Shown: piece after piece, positions 1-11,905 of the stretch | How the letters are laid out: each line of letters starts with the position of its first letter | Numbering within the stretch: position 1 is the stretch's first letter | Source of the DNA: Streptococcus marmotae | Lineage (GTDB): Bacteria > Bacillota > Bacilli > Lactobacillales > Streptococcaceae | Reading direction: 5' to 3' | Assembly: GCF_001623565.1 (NCBI RefSeq) | Contig: NZ_CP015196.1 | Coordinates: forward strand, 310,001 to 374,000 | Length of the DNA: 64,000 nucleotides | Position numbers and translations under genes: made by a program | Notes under the pieces: generated by a model | What the model saw: only the letters and a program-made list of their open reading frames with translations | Databases searched by the model: none | Told to the model about the DNA's origin: nothing

Positions 1-42
1 ATTTTTAGTAACCGCACAATTACAAGGTGTATAAAAAACGTT

Positions 43-260
43 TCAAAGTTTTGATTGTCTCTGGAATGTTTTTATATTTGCACTTTTCCTGAATATATTA
101 TCCTGCCGTAAATAAGCCTCTCGAATCCCCTTTTTAGCGAGCGTCGCCTCGTTCGGTAGATTGTCTAGAAGATAGGCCATATATTTCTCCGTATTGAGAG
201 CAGGTCACTTAGCTGTCTCCACTAAACTCATGATAATGACAGATGCTTTAACTTCCTAAA
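43..260 (-). pseudogene. Remnant of IS66-family transposase C-terminus
   Basis: Reading the minus strand from about 246 to 43 gives a peptide with SLVETAK, then an in-frame TGA (205-207), then EKYMAYLLDNLPNEATLAKK and an EAYL segment. This matches from memory the C-terminal end of IS66-type TnpC transposases (VETAK...YLLENLPNE...EAYLPW). Upstream of about 250 the frame is lost, with stops and shifts. No start, no second ORF and no clear terminal repeats are visible, so this is a decayed fragment. Family assignment is by motif recall only. Confidence 0.6.
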
Positions 261-446
261 AAATTTGAGAACTTCCATCTCATGACCAGAGACTTAATCG
301 CCGTTTTGCTATTACTTATTCAAAATCAAAAATAGCGATTTTGTGGCTTTCTTAGATCCTTCGGATATAAACGGTCTACTGTTTATAATTGTTCATCTCA
401 TTTACTGAAAAAACTTCCCAATTGATTCACTTCGCCTACTCCATTT

Positions 447-663
447 AATACTCTATATAAATCAAAATCTGATTATTCCACAATTGAGAATTGTGGAAGG
501 CTGAAAATCGAACGAGCTTGGCTCGTCTCCACTGTGCCACTAGTTCTGACTAATGTTAGCTGAGGATTATGACATAATCCTTATTTCCAACCTTCAACAG
601 TCCCCCGGACTGTTGAAGCAAGGTGAGGCAACAACATCAGACTTTGATTTTTGACGAGTATTA
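447..663. repeat. Dispersed intergenic repeat, copy a, with two internal hairpins
   Basis: The left end (AATACTCTATATAAATCAAA at 447) and the inverted right end (633-663, ...CAGACTTTGATTTTTGACGAGTA) resemble the ends of the elements at 47543-47675 and 56092-56382. Inside are two strong dyads: 476-498 (10-bp arms TTCCACAATT/AATTGTGGAA, 3-nt spacer) and 592-618 (12-bp arms CTTCAACAGTCC/GGACTGTTGAAG, 3-nt spacer). The first dyad recurs in the 47543 copy. It has the look of a non-coding mobile (MITE-like) repeat. Confidence 0.55.
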
Positions 664-693
664 TTCCTGCAATTTGTCGTCCTATTTAGAGAC

Positions 694-720
694 AAAAAGA
701 GCCTCAATTGGCTCTTTTTA
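694..720 (-). terminator. Terminator of the suf operon
   Basis: GAGCC-TCAATT-GGCTC stem with A-runs and T-runs on both sides, 4 bases past the sufB stop. It would work on the minus strand after sufB and could also act on the plus strand. Confidence 0.8.
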
Positions 721-724
721 CGTA

Positions 725-2137
725 TTAGCCGACTGAACCTTCCATTTCATAAGCAATCAAGCGGTTGAGCTCAACTGCGTATTCCATTGGAAGTTCTTTG
801 GTGAATGGCTCCACAAAGCCCATGACAATCATCTCTGTAGCTTCACCTTCTGACAGACCACGGCTCATGAGGTAGTAGAGTTGTTCTTCAGAAATCTTAG
901 ATACTTTAGCTTCGTGCTCCAAGGCCACTTGCGAATTGTGGATTTCATTGAAAGGAATGGTATCTGATTTTGAAATATCATCCATGATAATGGTATCACA
1001 CTCGATATGGCTGACTGATTTTTTAGAATTCCGTGCAAAAGTGACTTGCCCACGGTAGTTTACCTCTCCACCACCTTTGGCAATGGATTTGGACACAATT
1101 GATGAGCTAGTATGCGGCGCATTATGAATCATCTTAGCACCTGTATCTTGGTGTTGTCCCGTATTAGCAAAAGCGATAGACAGCATGGTCCCACGCGCTC
1201 CTTCACCATCCAAGTAAACAGATGGATATTTCATGGTGGTTTTAGCCCCAAGGTTGCCATCAATCCACTCCACTGTCGCATCTTTCATCGCACGAGCACG
1301 TTTGGTAACAAGGTTATAGACATTGTCAGACCAGTTCTGAATTGTTGTATAGCGCATGTAGGCTCCATCAAGGGCAAAGATTTCAACAATCGCTGCATGC
1401 AAACTATCACTTGAATAGGTCGGCGCTGTACACCCTTCAACGTAATGCACACTTGCCCCCTCATCGACGATAATCAAGGTTCGCTCAAACTGTCCGGTAC
1501 TTTCGTTATTGATTCGGAAATAAGTCTGCAAAGGAATATCACATTTGACACCTTTTGGCACATAGATAAAGGTTCCCCCAGACCATACTGCACTGTTTAG
1601 GGCAGCTAATTTATTATCCGTTGGTGGCACTAATTTGGCAAAATACTGCTTGAACAAATCAGGGTATTCTTTCAAAGCTGAATCGGTATCCGTAAAGATA
1701 ATGCCCAACTTCTCAAATTCTTCTTTCATATTGTGGTAAACCACTTCTGATTCGTACTGAGCAGCAGCACCTGCAAGATAAGCACGTTCTGCTTCTGGAA
1801 TTCCGATGCGTTCAAAAGTTTCCTTGATTTTCTCAGGCACCTCATCCCATGAACGAGCTGGTTTGTCAGATGCCTTTTGGTAGTAAATCAAGTCATCAAA
1901 ATCAATCTCAGACAAGTCTGCTCCCCAGGTTTCAAGGGGCATTTTTTTGAAAGCCTCATACGATTTCAACCGAAATTCTAACATCCATTCTGGCTCGTTT
2001 TTCGCCGCAGATAAGGCTCGAATTACGTCTTCGTTCAATCCTTTTCCAGTTGACATAATAGGCTCTACATCATCATGAAAACCGAATTTGTATTCACCGA
2101 GGTCAATCGGTTTTGGTTCTACTCTTTCCTCTGTCAT
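725..2137 (-). CDS. sufB: SufB, Fe-S cluster scaffold subunit
   Basis: A 470-residue SufB-family protein and the last gene of sufCDSUB. SufB forms the SufBC2D scaffold on which Fe-S clusters are assembled in the cytosol, using sulfur delivered by SufS/SufU. The region around residues 180-300 ([20 protein letters not shown], then [20 protein letters not shown]) is the typical SufB core. The C-terminal part holds [19 protein letters not shown] and [18 protein letters not shown]. Length is normal for Firmicute SufB. It starts 30 bases after sufU ends, with a purine-rich AGGAGGAAAG site before the ATG, so it is co-transcribed. It is paralogous to SufD in the same operon. Confidence 0.96.
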   Translation of the reverse strand: MTEERVEPKPIDLGEYKFGFHDDVEPIMSTGKGLNEDVIRALSAAKNEPEWMLEFRLKSYEAFKKMPLETWGADLSEIDFDDLIYYQKASDKPARSWDEVPEKIKETFERIGIPEAERAYLAGAAAQYESEVVYHNMKEEFEKLGIIFTDTDSALKEYPDLFKQYFAKLVPPTDNKLAALNSAVWSGGTFIYVPKGVKCDIPLQTYFRINNESTGQFERTLIIVDEGASVHYVEGCTAPTYSSDSLHAAIVEIFALDGAYMRYTTIQNWSDNVYNLVTKRARAMKDATVEWIDGNLGAKTTMKYPSVYLDGEGARGTMLSIAFANTGQHQDTGAKMIHNAPHTSSSIVSKSIAKGGGEVNYRGQVTFARNSKKSVSHIECDTIIMDDISKSDTIPFNEIHNSQVALEHEAKVSKISEEQLYYLMSRGLSEGEATEMIVMGFVEPFTKELPMEYAVELNRLIAYEMEGSVG

Positions 2138-2167
2138 TCTTTCCTCCTCTATTTCTTTGAGATTTTT

Positions 2168-5086
<2,919 letters not shown>

Positions 5087-5115
5087 TATTTTCTCCTTTC
5101 TGAACAAGTTTCGCC

Positions 5116-5886
5116 TTAAACTTCCTCTTCGTAAGTCAAGCCTAGTTCTTCTGCAATTTTTGCATAACCTTCTTTTTCAAGACGAATCGCAAGTTCTGGA
5201 CCACCTGATAGAACCACGCGTCCTTCCATCATAATGTGAACCACATCTGGTGTAATGTAGTTTAACAACCGTTGGTAGTGGGTAATAATCATGGCACCAA
5301 AGCCTTCTCCACGCATGGCATTTACCCCTTTTGAAACCACTTTAAGGGCGTCGATGTCAAGACCTGAGTCGATTTCATCAAGAAGAGCAAAGGTTGGCTC
5401 TAACATCAAGAGTTGTAGAATTTCATTGCGTTTTTTCTCACCACCAGAGAAGCCTTCATTGAGGTAGCGCTCTGCCATTTCTTCTTTCATGTTGAGCAAT
5501 TCCATTTTCTCATCGAGTTTGGTAATGAAATCACGGACAGAAATTTTCTCATCCTCTTCTTTTCCAGCATTCATGGCTGCACGTAGAAATTCTGCATTGG
5601 TAATGCCTGGGATTTCACTTGGGTATTGCATAGCAAGAAAGAGCCCCATACGAGCACGCTCATCAACTTCTAACTCCAAGACATTCACGCCATCAAGTAA
5701 GACCTCTCCTTGAGTGACTTCGTAGTTAGGATTTCCCATGATGGCTGCTGAAAGGGTGGATTTCCCTGTTCCATTTGGTCCCATAATGGCTGCAACTTCC
5801 CCTGTTTTCAAGGTCAAGTTAACCCCTTTTAAAATTTCTTTTCCCTCGATTGCCACATGCAAATCTTTGATTTCTAATACTGACAT
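5116..5886 (-). CDS. sufC: SufC, ATPase of the SUF complex
   Basis: Cytosolic ABC-type ATPase of 256 residues that binds SufB and SufD and drives scaffold rearrangement; it is not a transporter. Walker A is GPNGTGKST (36-44), the signature is FSGGEKKRNE (146-155), Walker B is FALLDEIDSGLD (Glu171), and the H-loop His is about 203. The ATG at 5886 has GGAGG 5 bases upstream and gives the expected MSVLEIKDLH start. First gene of the operon, directly behind the promoter at 5917-5922. Confidence 0.96.
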   Translation of the reverse strand: MSVLEIKDLHVAIEGKEILKGVNLTLKTGEVAAIMGPNGTGKSTLSAAIMGNPNYEVTQGEVLLDGVNVLELEVDERARMGLFLAMQYPSEIPGITNAEFLRAAMNAGKEEDEKISVRDFITKLDEKMELLNMKEEMAERYLNEGFSGGEKKRNEILQLLMLEPTFALLDEIDSGLDIDALKVVSKGVNAMRGEGFGAMIITHYQRLLNYITPDVVHIMMEGRVVLSGGPELAIRLEKEGYAKIAEELGLTYEEEV

Positions 5887-5916
5887 AGGTACCTCCATTT
5901 AGTTTTTATCTGATTT

Positions 5917-5922
5917 ATTATA
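5917..5922 (-). promoter_or_regulatory. suf operon promoter (extended -10)
   Basis: On the minus strand TGG-TATAAT lies 31 bases before the sufC ATG. No good -35 is seen at 17 bp spacing, because that position is occupied by the rgpG terminator stem, so the TG extension is probably what makes it work. Confidence 0.65.
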
Positions 5923-5924
5923 CC

Positions 5925-5946
5925 AAAAAAGAGCCTGATTGGCTCC
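5925..5946 (-). terminator. Terminator after rgpG
   Basis: Minus strand GAGCC-AATCA-GGCTC followed by six T. It sits immediately upstream of, and partly overlaps, the suf promoter region. Confidence 0.8.
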
Positions 5947-5966
5947 TTCTTTGTTTAGAAACATTC

Positions 5967-7133
5967 TTATTTTCTTGATTTCCGTTTTTCCTTCCTCTTC
6001 ATGAGATATTCTTGACGTACATCACTGTTTCCAATAAAACGCAAGATATTCAGAATGGGTGTTCGATTTTCACCAAAAATTCCAATTAGTTCACTGAGAA
6101 TTTCCACTCCAAATAGCAGAGCAAATAAGAGCAAGACCCCACCTACCCTGCTTGATACATTTAATAGCAGAGAAGTTAGAGAAAAAATAAAGGATATGGC
6201 ATAAATGACTAAGACAGTCCCCCGATGCGTCAATCCAAGCGACAAGAGACGGTGGTGCAAGTGCATGCGGTCTGCTTCATAGATTTTTTGACCGGACAAG
6301 GTTCTTCGAATAATCGCCACCACCGTATCCGTAATGGGAACTCCTAAAATAATCATAGGAGTCACCACAGCAACTGCTGTCGAATTCTTCAGGCCCTGCA
6401 AAGACAGAACTCCAATCATAAATCCGATAAATAACGCCCCTGTATCCCCTACGTAAATAATTGCTGGATTGTAATTATAGGGAAGAAAGCCAGCTATTGC
6501 AGCAACCAAGACAAAGACTGTTAGGGTCAAGTAAATATTGCTATCATGTAGGAAAAAATAGGAAACAATCCCCATGGTCGTCAGGGAAATAATCGACACC
6601 CCAGACACCAGTCCATCCAAACCGTCAATCAGATTGACCGCATTGGTAATCGCTACAATCCAGAGAATCGTTAGAAAAAAAGCAAGCCAGGTCGGAAAAT
6701 GCAACATCGGCCCACCAAAGGGAATTTTAAAATTATCAAAATGAAAATCCGTAAAGAACCAAATAATCATTGCTGCAAGAAGCATCCCCGTTAATTTGGG
6801 CAGAGGACGCAGTTCCTTAATATCATCAAGTAGACCTGTCGCAATGATGATACCGCCAGCAATGATAACTGGGAGTATATACTCCAAATAGGTCCCTCGA
6901 GGTTGCACATACGTCACGATAGGGGCCAAAAAACAGGTTGTTCCTAATAAAAAAGCGATAAAAATCGCTAGCCCCCCTGCAGTTGGCATCGGCACCTTGT
7001 TGATACGACGAGCATTGGGATTATCCACTGCACCAATCCGAAATGCTAAGAAGCGGACCAGAGGTGTTGCAATAATTGATACAATCATAGTCGAAATAAC
7101 GACAATGATATACTTCAAAGCAAATGGAATCAT
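5967..7133 (-). CDS. rgpG: Undecaprenyl-phosphate GlcNAc-1-phosphate transferase (RgpG/TagO/WecA type)
   Basis: Polytopic membrane enzyme of 388 residues that transfers GlcNAc-1-P from UDP-GlcNAc to undecaprenyl phosphate, the first lipid-linked step for streptococcal rhamnose polysaccharide or teichoic acid. Motifs of the MraY/WecA superfamily are present: PTAGGLAIF (about 50), GLLDDIKELRPLPK (aspartates, about 100), NAVNLIDGLDGLVSG (about 165), YVGDTGALFIG (about 228) and HLHHRLLSLG (about 290). Its ATGA start overlaps the mecA stop by 4 bases. The mecA-rgpG pairing is common in streptococci. The basic tail (MKRKEKRKSRK) is cytoplasmic. Confidence 0.9.
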   Translation of the reverse strand: MIPFALKYIIVVISTMIVSIIATPLVRFLAFRIGAVDNPNARRINKVPMPTAGGLAIFIAFLLGTTCFLAPIVTYVQPRGTYLEYILPVIIAGGIIIATGLLDDIKELRPLPKLTGMLLAAMIIWFFTDFHFDNFKIPFGGPMLHFPTWLAFFLTILWIVAITNAVNLIDGLDGLVSGVSIISLTTMGIVSYFFLHDSNIYLTLTVFVLVAAIAGFLPYNYNPAIIYVGDTGALFIGFMIGVLSLQGLKNSTAVAVVTPMIILGVPITDTVVAIIRRTLSGQKIYEADRMHLHHRLLSLGLTHRGTVLVIYAISFIFSLTSLLLNVSSRVGGVLLLFALLFGVEILSELIGIFGENRTPILNILRFIGNSDVRQEYLMKRKEKRKSRK

Positions 7134-7858
7134 GCTAAGTTCACCTTCCCAAGCTCATCAATAGCACCAACTGGAAGCAGGAGAACCCCATGCTCTTGCA
7201 GGACAGCACGTGAGATTGACGTATCATCTGCATGCTCCAGCATTCGTGACAAGATATAGTCTGGGTAGCGTGTTGAACGATTTTCAATATTGATCAAAAC
7301 TGTCATATAGTAGCGTTCATTCATCTTGTACAATTCTGATTCTTCAACTGTAAAATCAACAAGGGACACAAACTGAACAGCCTCCTGAAGACTTGCAAAA
7401 TCAAGAATGTAATAGATATAATTGCGAACTTCTACGTCCTCTTCGTCATCAAATTCCGTTTCCTCTACCTGCTCCAAATGTTGAACTGCTCGATTATCCC
7501 CTACGCTCTTTTCACGAATCGTTTTCTCAAGTGTCTTCAAAAATTCATCTGGTGTCATTTGTGACAGCTCATCTAAATCGGCCATATCCGCAAAATCATC
7601 AAAATTCAATTGCTGATCAATATCTGATTTCGTTACAAAAATATCCACCTTATCTGGTTTTGGCGTCACACGAAAACTCAGCATCCCACTTTCACGGAAG
7701 GTTACTGGTAATTCTAGTTCATCTAGCACGGCATAGAAAAATTCTTCTGTTTTTTCCTGTGGTACTAGAAAATCCGCCAATTCCATTCCACGCTCTTCCA
7801 AATCTTCCATCTTTATTGTGATTTTCAAGGTGGAATCACTAATTTGTTTCATCTTCAT
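7130..7858 (-). CDS. mecA: MecA, ClpC adaptor protein
   Basis: Adaptor of 242 residues that delivers substrates such as the competence regulator ComX/ComK to the ClpCP protease. The N-terminal substrate-binding part begins MKMKQISDSTLKITIKMEDLEERGMELADFL. An acidic linker runs from about residue 80 to 145 (EEVEETEFDDEEDVE). The C-terminal half (YIYYILDFASLQEAVQFV...) is the ClpC-binding domain. GAGG lies 7 bases before the ATG at 7858; a second ATG two codons later is possible. Co-transcribed with rgpG. Confidence 0.93.
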   Translation of the reverse strand: MKMKQISDSTLKITIKMEDLEERGMELADFLVPQEKTEEFFYAVLDELELPVTFRESGMLSFRVTPKPDKVDIFVTKSDIDQQLNFDDFADMADLDELSQMTPDEFLKTLEKTIREKSVGDNRAVQHLEQVEETEFDDEEDVEVRNYIYYILDFASLQEAVQFVSLVDFTVEESELYKMNERYYMTVLINIENRSTRYPDYILSRMLEHADDTSISRAVLQEHGVLLLPVGAIDELGKVNLA

Positions 7859-7922
7859 CTCATTACCTCATACTCTTCCAAGCTCTATCGAACAATACAT
7901 TCGAACATACCATATTTCATCC

Positions 7923-7951
7923 ATTATACAAAAAAATAGATTCTTTTACAA
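7923..7951 (-). promoter_or_regulatory. mecA promoter
   Basis: Minus strand TTGTAA (7946-7951), 17-bp spacer, TATAAT (7923-7928). It lies 65 bases before the mecA ATG. Confidence 0.6.
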
Positions 7952-8100
7952 AAGAAAAGAGAGAGGAGCTCTCCCAGAACGTAGACAAACCCTACTAGAG
8001 ATAGAAAAATTTTTATTTTTGGGGTTAACTACCATACAACAGAAATTCTTAGAAATGCTGATATAGCTGTATTGTTAAGAGTTTTTTTATTTCTCAAGTA

Positions 8101-8151
8101 AAAGAAAAAAGATTGAAGAAAATTGTCCAAAATGGACTTTTTCTTCAATCT
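8101..8151 (-). terminator. uppP terminator
   Basis: Long stem (arms GATTGAAGAAAA/TTTTCTTCAATC plus GTCC/GGAC) at 8110-8151, followed on the minus strand by a T-rich tract. It lies about 100 bases past the uppP stop. Confidence 0.7.
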
Positions 8152-8252
8152 GAGAGAGAGGACCTCTCCTTTCGTTATCGTAACCTGTTGGTTTATTGAA
8201 CAATTTCGAATCTCCTACTCCTAAAATAAGAAGTTGTAACGAACTATATTTC

Positions 8253-9092
8253 CTAAAAAATAAGCGTGATGAGATAGTAAATCACTAAAATTGTTCCTAG
8301 AGCGATGCGATACTTTCCAAAAAAGGTAAAGTCATGTTTTTTTACATAGTCTGTCAAGAAACGAATCACTACAAGCGAGATGAGAAAGGCTGTTACCATC
8401 GCTACTAATAGTAACATCCATTGTCCAGCTGTCACACTTAAACCTTTCACAAGCAGTTTAATCACCTTTAAAAAGCTGGCACCAAACATGATTGGAATCC
8501 CTAAGAAAAAGGTGAATTCTGTTGCTACCGCACGACTCGTACCTAAAAGAATACCACCAATGATTGTTGCCCCTGATCGACTGGTCCCCGGAATCAAAGC
8601 AAGGACCTGGAACAAGCCAATCGAAAGCGCTGTCGCATACGACATCTTCGCTAAAGAAGTTACATTTGGTTGACGGTTTTGCTGTCTTTTTTCGACATAG
8701 ATAAAGGCTACACCATATACAATCAGCATCATGGCAACGACGATAAAGTTGTGTAAGTGATCGTCTAACCAATCATCAAATAAAAACCCTACAACTACAG
8801 CTGGAAAAGCTGCAATCGCCACTTTTGCCCATAATTGCCATGTCAGCCGAATCTGACGATCTGTCTTTCCAGCTTGAAAGGGATTCAGACGGTCAAAATA
8901 AAGAACCATAACTGCTAATATTGCCCCCAGCTGAATGACAACATTAAACATGGACGTAAAATCTGCACTGACATTTTTAAAGGAAATAAACTCCTGTATC
9001 AAAATCAAATGCCCTGTACTTGATATCGGCAACCATTCGGTTACACCCTCTATAATCCCAAAGAAAATCGCTTTTATAATCTCAACAAACAT
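8253..9092 (-). CDS. uppP: Undecaprenyl-diphosphatase UppP (BacA)
   Basis: Integral membrane phosphatase of 279 residues that recycles undecaprenyl pyrophosphate to the monophosphate carrier used for peptidoglycan and polysaccharide synthesis; it can give bacitracin tolerance. The two family signatures are clear: [17 protein letters not shown] (about 15-31) and [13 protein letters not shown] (about 168-180), which carry the catalytic Glu, Ser/His and Arg. Seven or eight hydrophobic segments are visible. AAAGGAG precedes the ATG. Monocistronic, with its own promoter and terminator. Confidence 0.95.
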   Translation of the reverse strand: MFVEIIKAIFFGIIEGVTEWLPISSTGHLILIQEFISFKNVSADFTSMFNVVIQLGAILAVMVLYFDRLNPFQAGKTDRQIRLTWQLWAKVAIAAFPAVVVGFLFDDWLDDHLHNFIVVAMMLIVYGVAFIYVEKRQQNRQPNVTSLAKMSYATALSIGLFQVLALIPGTSRSGATIIGGILLGTSRAVATEFTFFLGIPIMFGASFLKVIKLLVKGLSVTAGQWMLLLVAMVTAFLISLVVIRFLTDYVKKHDFTFFGKYRIALGTILVIYYLITLIF

Positions 9093-9118
9093 GTCTGACT
9101 CCTTTACATTTCTTTCTC

Positions 9119-9124
9119 ATTATA
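9119..9124 (-). promoter_or_regulatory. uppP promoter -10
   Basis: Minus strand TGA-TATAAT (extended -10), 26 bases before the uppP start. The -35 is not obvious. Confidence 0.5.
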
Positions 9125-9162
9125 TCACAAATCAGAATGGAACCGCTAAATTTTCAATTAGT

Positions 9163-9191
9163 TTGCAATTTGTCAGAATTTTTTATACAAT
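9163..9191 (+). promoter_or_regulatory. Promoter of the amino acid ABC transporter
   Basis: TTGCAA (9163-9168), 17-bp spacer, TACAAT (9186-9191), 27 bases before the ATG. A weak CodY-like sequence (AATTTGTCAGAATTT) overlaps the spacer but has several mismatches. Confidence 0.7.
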
Positions 9192-9218
9192 ATAACTACT
9201 TTTGAAAAAGGAGAGATT

Positions 9219-10784
9219 ATGAAAAAACGATTGTTACTTCTATTTGCACTACTTTTCGGTACTTTCTTTATCCGTACTGGTGTAAGCGCAGATGAATACT
9301 TACGTGTCGGAATGGAAGCGGCCTACGCACCATTCAACTGGACACAAGAAACAGATGACAACGGAGCTGTTCCCATTGAAGGAACCACTCAATTCGCGAA
9401 TGGTTATGATGTTCAAGTTGCCAAAAAAATCGCGGACAAAATGGACAAAAAGGTACTGGTCGTCAAAACAAAATGGGAAGGGCTAGTGCCAGCACTTACT
9501 TCTGGAAAAATCGATATGATTATCGCAGGAATGAGCCCAACAGAGGAACGCAAAAAAGAAATCGCCTTTTCTTCCAGTTACTATACCTCTATTCCTACAC
9601 TCGTTGTCCGTTCAGATAGTAAATGGGCAGACGCAACTAGTCTTGCTGAGTTTGCAGGTGCTAAAATCACAGCTCAACAAGGTGTCTATCTTTATAACTT
9701 AATTGATCAAATAAACGGCGTTGACAAGCAAACTGCTATAGGAGATTTTTCTCAAATTCGTCAAGCACTCGAAGCTGGAATCATTGATGCCTATGTTTCA
9801 GAAAGACCAGAAGCTCGGACCGCCCAAGAAGCAAATCCTGCTTTTAAAATGGTTGAACTGACAACTGGCTTTGAGACACAGGCAGAAGATGTGACCATTG
9901 CTGTTGGAATGCGGAAAGACGATGCCCGTATCGCACAGGTCAACCAAGTTTTAGAAGCCTTTACTGAAAAAGAGCAACTCGCACTCATGGATGATATGAT
10001 TGAAAATCAGCCAGTTGAAAAAAGCGAGACAACTGAAAAGCCCTCTTTCTTTGCCCAAGTATGGAATATCCTTGTGAACAACTGGCCACAATTACTCCGT
10101 GGAACAGGCATGACCTTACTCATTTCGATTTTGGGAACAATTATCGGTACTGCAATTGGCTTACTCATCGGAGTTTTCCGTACTGCTCCACAAGCAACAA
10201 ATAAAGGACTTGCTTTGCTCCAAAAAGCCCTTGCCATTCTCATCAATATCTACATTGAAATCTTCCGTGGCACACCGATGATTGTACAATCCATGGTCAT
10301 CTACTACGGAACCGCTCAAGCATTTGGTTTGAATCTCGACCGAACTCTGGCTGCCATTTTCATCGTATCTATCAATACAGGTGCTTACATGAGTGAGATT
10401 GTTCGTGGAGGAATCTTTGCCGTCGATAAAGGACAATTTGAAGCTGCTACAGCTCTTGGCTTTACCCATAACCAAACCATGCGTAAAATTGTCTTACCAC
10501 AAGTCATTCGCAACATCTTACCTGCTACCGGTAATGAGTTCGTCATCAACATCAAGGATACTTCTGTATTGAACGTTATCTCAGTGGTAGAACTCTACTT
10601 CTCTGGAAATACTGTCGCAACGCAGACTTATCAATACTTCCAGACCTTTACTGTTATCGCTATTATCTACTTTATCTTGACTTTTACAGTTACTCGAATT
10701 CTACGCTTAATTGAAAAACGCTTTGACACAGATACCTACACAACTGGTGCTAATCAAATGCAAACGGAGGTGCTTCATGACTAA
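9219..10784 (+). CDS. Glutamine/polar amino acid ABC transporter, fused substrate-binding and permease protein
   Basis: A 521-residue fusion typical of lactic acid bacteria (GlnP type). Residues 1-25 are a signal peptide (hydrophobic run [13 protein letters not shown], then SADEYL). About 27-255 is a periplasmic-binding-protein type 3 domain ([41 protein letters not shown]). About 290-505 is the inner-membrane permease, with the [21 protein letters not shown] loop that contacts the ATPase. AAAGGAGAGATT precedes the ATG. The stop overlaps the ATPase gene by 8 bases. Substrate specificity cannot be fixed from sequence; glutamine/glutamate is most likely. Confidence 0.9.
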   Translation: MKKRLLLLFALLFGTFFIRTGVSADEYLRVGMEAAYAPFNWTQETDDNGAVPIEGTTQFANGYDVQVAKKIADKMDKKVLVVKTKWEGLVPALTSGKIDMIIAGMSPTEERKKEIAFSSSYYTSIPTLVVRSDSKWADATSLAEFAGAKITAQQGVYLYNLIDQINGVDKQTAIGDFSQIRQALEAGIIDAYVSERPEARTAQEANPAFKMVELTTGFETQAEDVTIAVGMRKDDARIAQVNQVLEAFTEKEQLALMDDMIENQPVEKSETTEKPSFFAQVWNILVNNWPQLLRGTGMTLLISILGTIIGTAIGLLIGVFRTAPQATNKGLALLQKALAILINIYIEIFRGTPMIVQSMVIYYGTAQAFGLNLDRTLAAIFIVSINTGAYMSEIVRGGIFAVDKGQFEAATALGFTHNQTMRKIVLPQVIRNILPATGNEFVINIKDTSVLNVISVVELYFSGNTVATQTYQYFQTFTVIAIIYFILTFTVTRILRLIEKRFDTDTYTTGANQMQTEVLHD

Positions 10785-11526
10785 TACGATTTTAGAAATC
10801 AATCATCTAAAAAAGGCATTTGGCCAAAATGTAGTGCTACGAGACATTTCAATGACAGTAAAAAAAGGAGAGGTCATCTCCATCATCGGCTCTTCTGGAT
10901 CTGGAAAATCGACCTTTTTACGGTCAATTAATCTGTTAGAAACGCCTAGTGAAGGGGAAATCCTCTACCATGGACAAAATGTTTTGGAAAAAGGCTATGA
11001 TTTGACAAGTTACCGTGAAAAGCTTGGGATGGTCTTTCAATCCTTTAATCTGTTTAACAACTTGAATGTCCTAGAAAACGCTATTGTCGCCCAAACAACA
11101 GTCTTAAAACGTAGCCGTGCAGAGGCAGAAACCATTGCCAAAGAAAATCTAAATAAGGTCGGAATGACAGAGCAATACTGGACTGCCAAGCCAAGCCAGT
11201 TATCTGGTGGTCAAAAGCAGCGGGTCGCCATCGCACGGGCTCTTTCTGTCAATCCAGAAGTTATCCTCTTTGATGAGCCAACTTCTGCCCTTGACCCTGA
11301 AATGGTTGGAGAAGTTTTAAAAACAATGCAAGACCTAGCTAAATCAGGATTAACCATGATTATCGTAACCCATGAAATGGAATTTGCCCGTGACGTTTCA
11401 GACCGTGTCATTTTTATGGATAAGGGAGTAATTGCTGAAGAAGGGACTCCTCAACAAATCTTTGAAAATCCTCAGGAAGTAAGGACACAAGAATTCTTAC
11501 AACGCTTCCGTGGGCATACTCTATAA
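10777..11526 (+). CDS. glnQ: Amino acid ABC transporter ATP-binding protein (GlnQ type)
   Basis: ABC ATPase of 249 residues energising the preceding fused permease. Walker [10 protein letters not shown], signature [15 protein letters not shown], Walker [15 protein letters not shown] and H-loop VTHEMEFA are all present. The ATG at 10777 has GGAGG 6 bases upstream, inside the end of the permease gene; a longer in-frame extension is only the permease C-terminus in another frame. A strong terminator follows, so the transporter is a two-gene operon. Confidence 0.92.
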   Translation: MTNTILEINHLKKAFGQNVVLRDISMTVKKGEVISIIGSSGSGKSTFLRSINLLETPSEGEILYHGQNVLEKGYDLTSYREKLGMVFQSFNLFNNLNVLENAIVAQTTVLKRSRAEAETIAKENLNKVGMTEQYWTAKPSQLSGGQKQRVAIARALSVNPEVILFDEPTSALDPEMVGEVLKTMQDLAKSGLTMIIVTHEMEFARDVSDRVIFMDKGVIAEEGTPQQIFENPQEVRTQEFLQRFRGHTL

Positions 11527-11530
11527 AATA

Positions 11531-11562
11531 AAAATCAACTAGGCTTCCTAGTTGATTTTTTT
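11531..11562 (+). terminator. Terminator after glnQ
   Basis: AATCAACTAGG-CTT-CCTAGTTGATT stem followed by T5-7. Confidence 0.9.
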
Positions 11563-11610
11563 ATACGAAGTAAAAGAGGAGCTTAAACCTCCTCTTTTTG
11601 GTACCCAAAA

Positions 11611-11820
11611 TTAGTTCTCAAATTTTTTATGGTTTTTATCATAAAAATCAATAAGTCCCAAAGCGGTAGCAAATGAAATATTATCAATTTTTGCACGACC
11701 TTGTGCAAGAGCGATAACTGACATTTCACGTGCATTTGTCTCTTTACTAATGCGGTACCCAGTAATCTTCTTTTCGCGTACCCAACCGACAACTGCGGCC
11801 ACTTTTTCATAACTAGTCAT
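11611..11820 (-). CDS. Small Cro/CI-like putative DNA-binding protein
   Basis: A 69-residue protein. The stretch GYRISKETNAREMSVIALAQGRAKI and FATALGLIDFYDKN resembles a short helix-turn-helix of Cro/CI type (YRISKET..., then a recognition helix, then ALGLIDFY). AAAGGGG lies about 7 bases before the ATG. A TATAAT and an upstream TTGACA occur on the minus strand at about 11860-11881, but their spacing is short. It stands alone between the transporter and the SPFH gene. The overlapping frame at 11583-11810 is less likely: its start has no ribosome site and its composition is unusual. Function unknown. Confidence 0.6.
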   Translation of the reverse strand: MTSYEKVAAVVGWVREKKITGYRISKETNAREMSVIALAQGRAKIDNISFATALGLIDFYDKNHKKFEN

Positions 11821-11905
11821 GAGAAACCCCTTTCTTTATTATTCGTTCACTTCAGTCTATTATATATAGCCTGATTTGTCAAGTAAAAAGTGCTATAAAT
11901 AGGGA

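Larger units (their letters stand above)
1..724. other. Gene-free stretch before the suf operon end
   Basis: No intact gene. The stretch holds the IS66 remnant (43-260), an unassigned AT-rich part (261-446), a dispersed repeat element with two hairpins (447-663) and the sufB terminator (694-720). Confidence 0.6.
7859..8252. other. Intergenic between mecA and uppP
   Basis: Holds the mecA promoter, an AT-rich unassigned middle part (7960-8095) and the uppP terminator hairpin (8101-8151). A short GAGAGGAGCTCTC dyad at about 7961-7975 has no clear role. No gene is supported. Confidence 0.5.

Noticed and set aside
9160..9182. CodY box at the amino acid transporter promoter
   Set aside because: Best alignment has about four mismatches; not distinguishable from AT-rich background.
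11583..11810. Alternative ORF overlapping the small HTH-like gene
   Set aside because: Start lacks a ribosome site; the other frame (11611-11820) has AAAGGGG and an HTH-like sequence.
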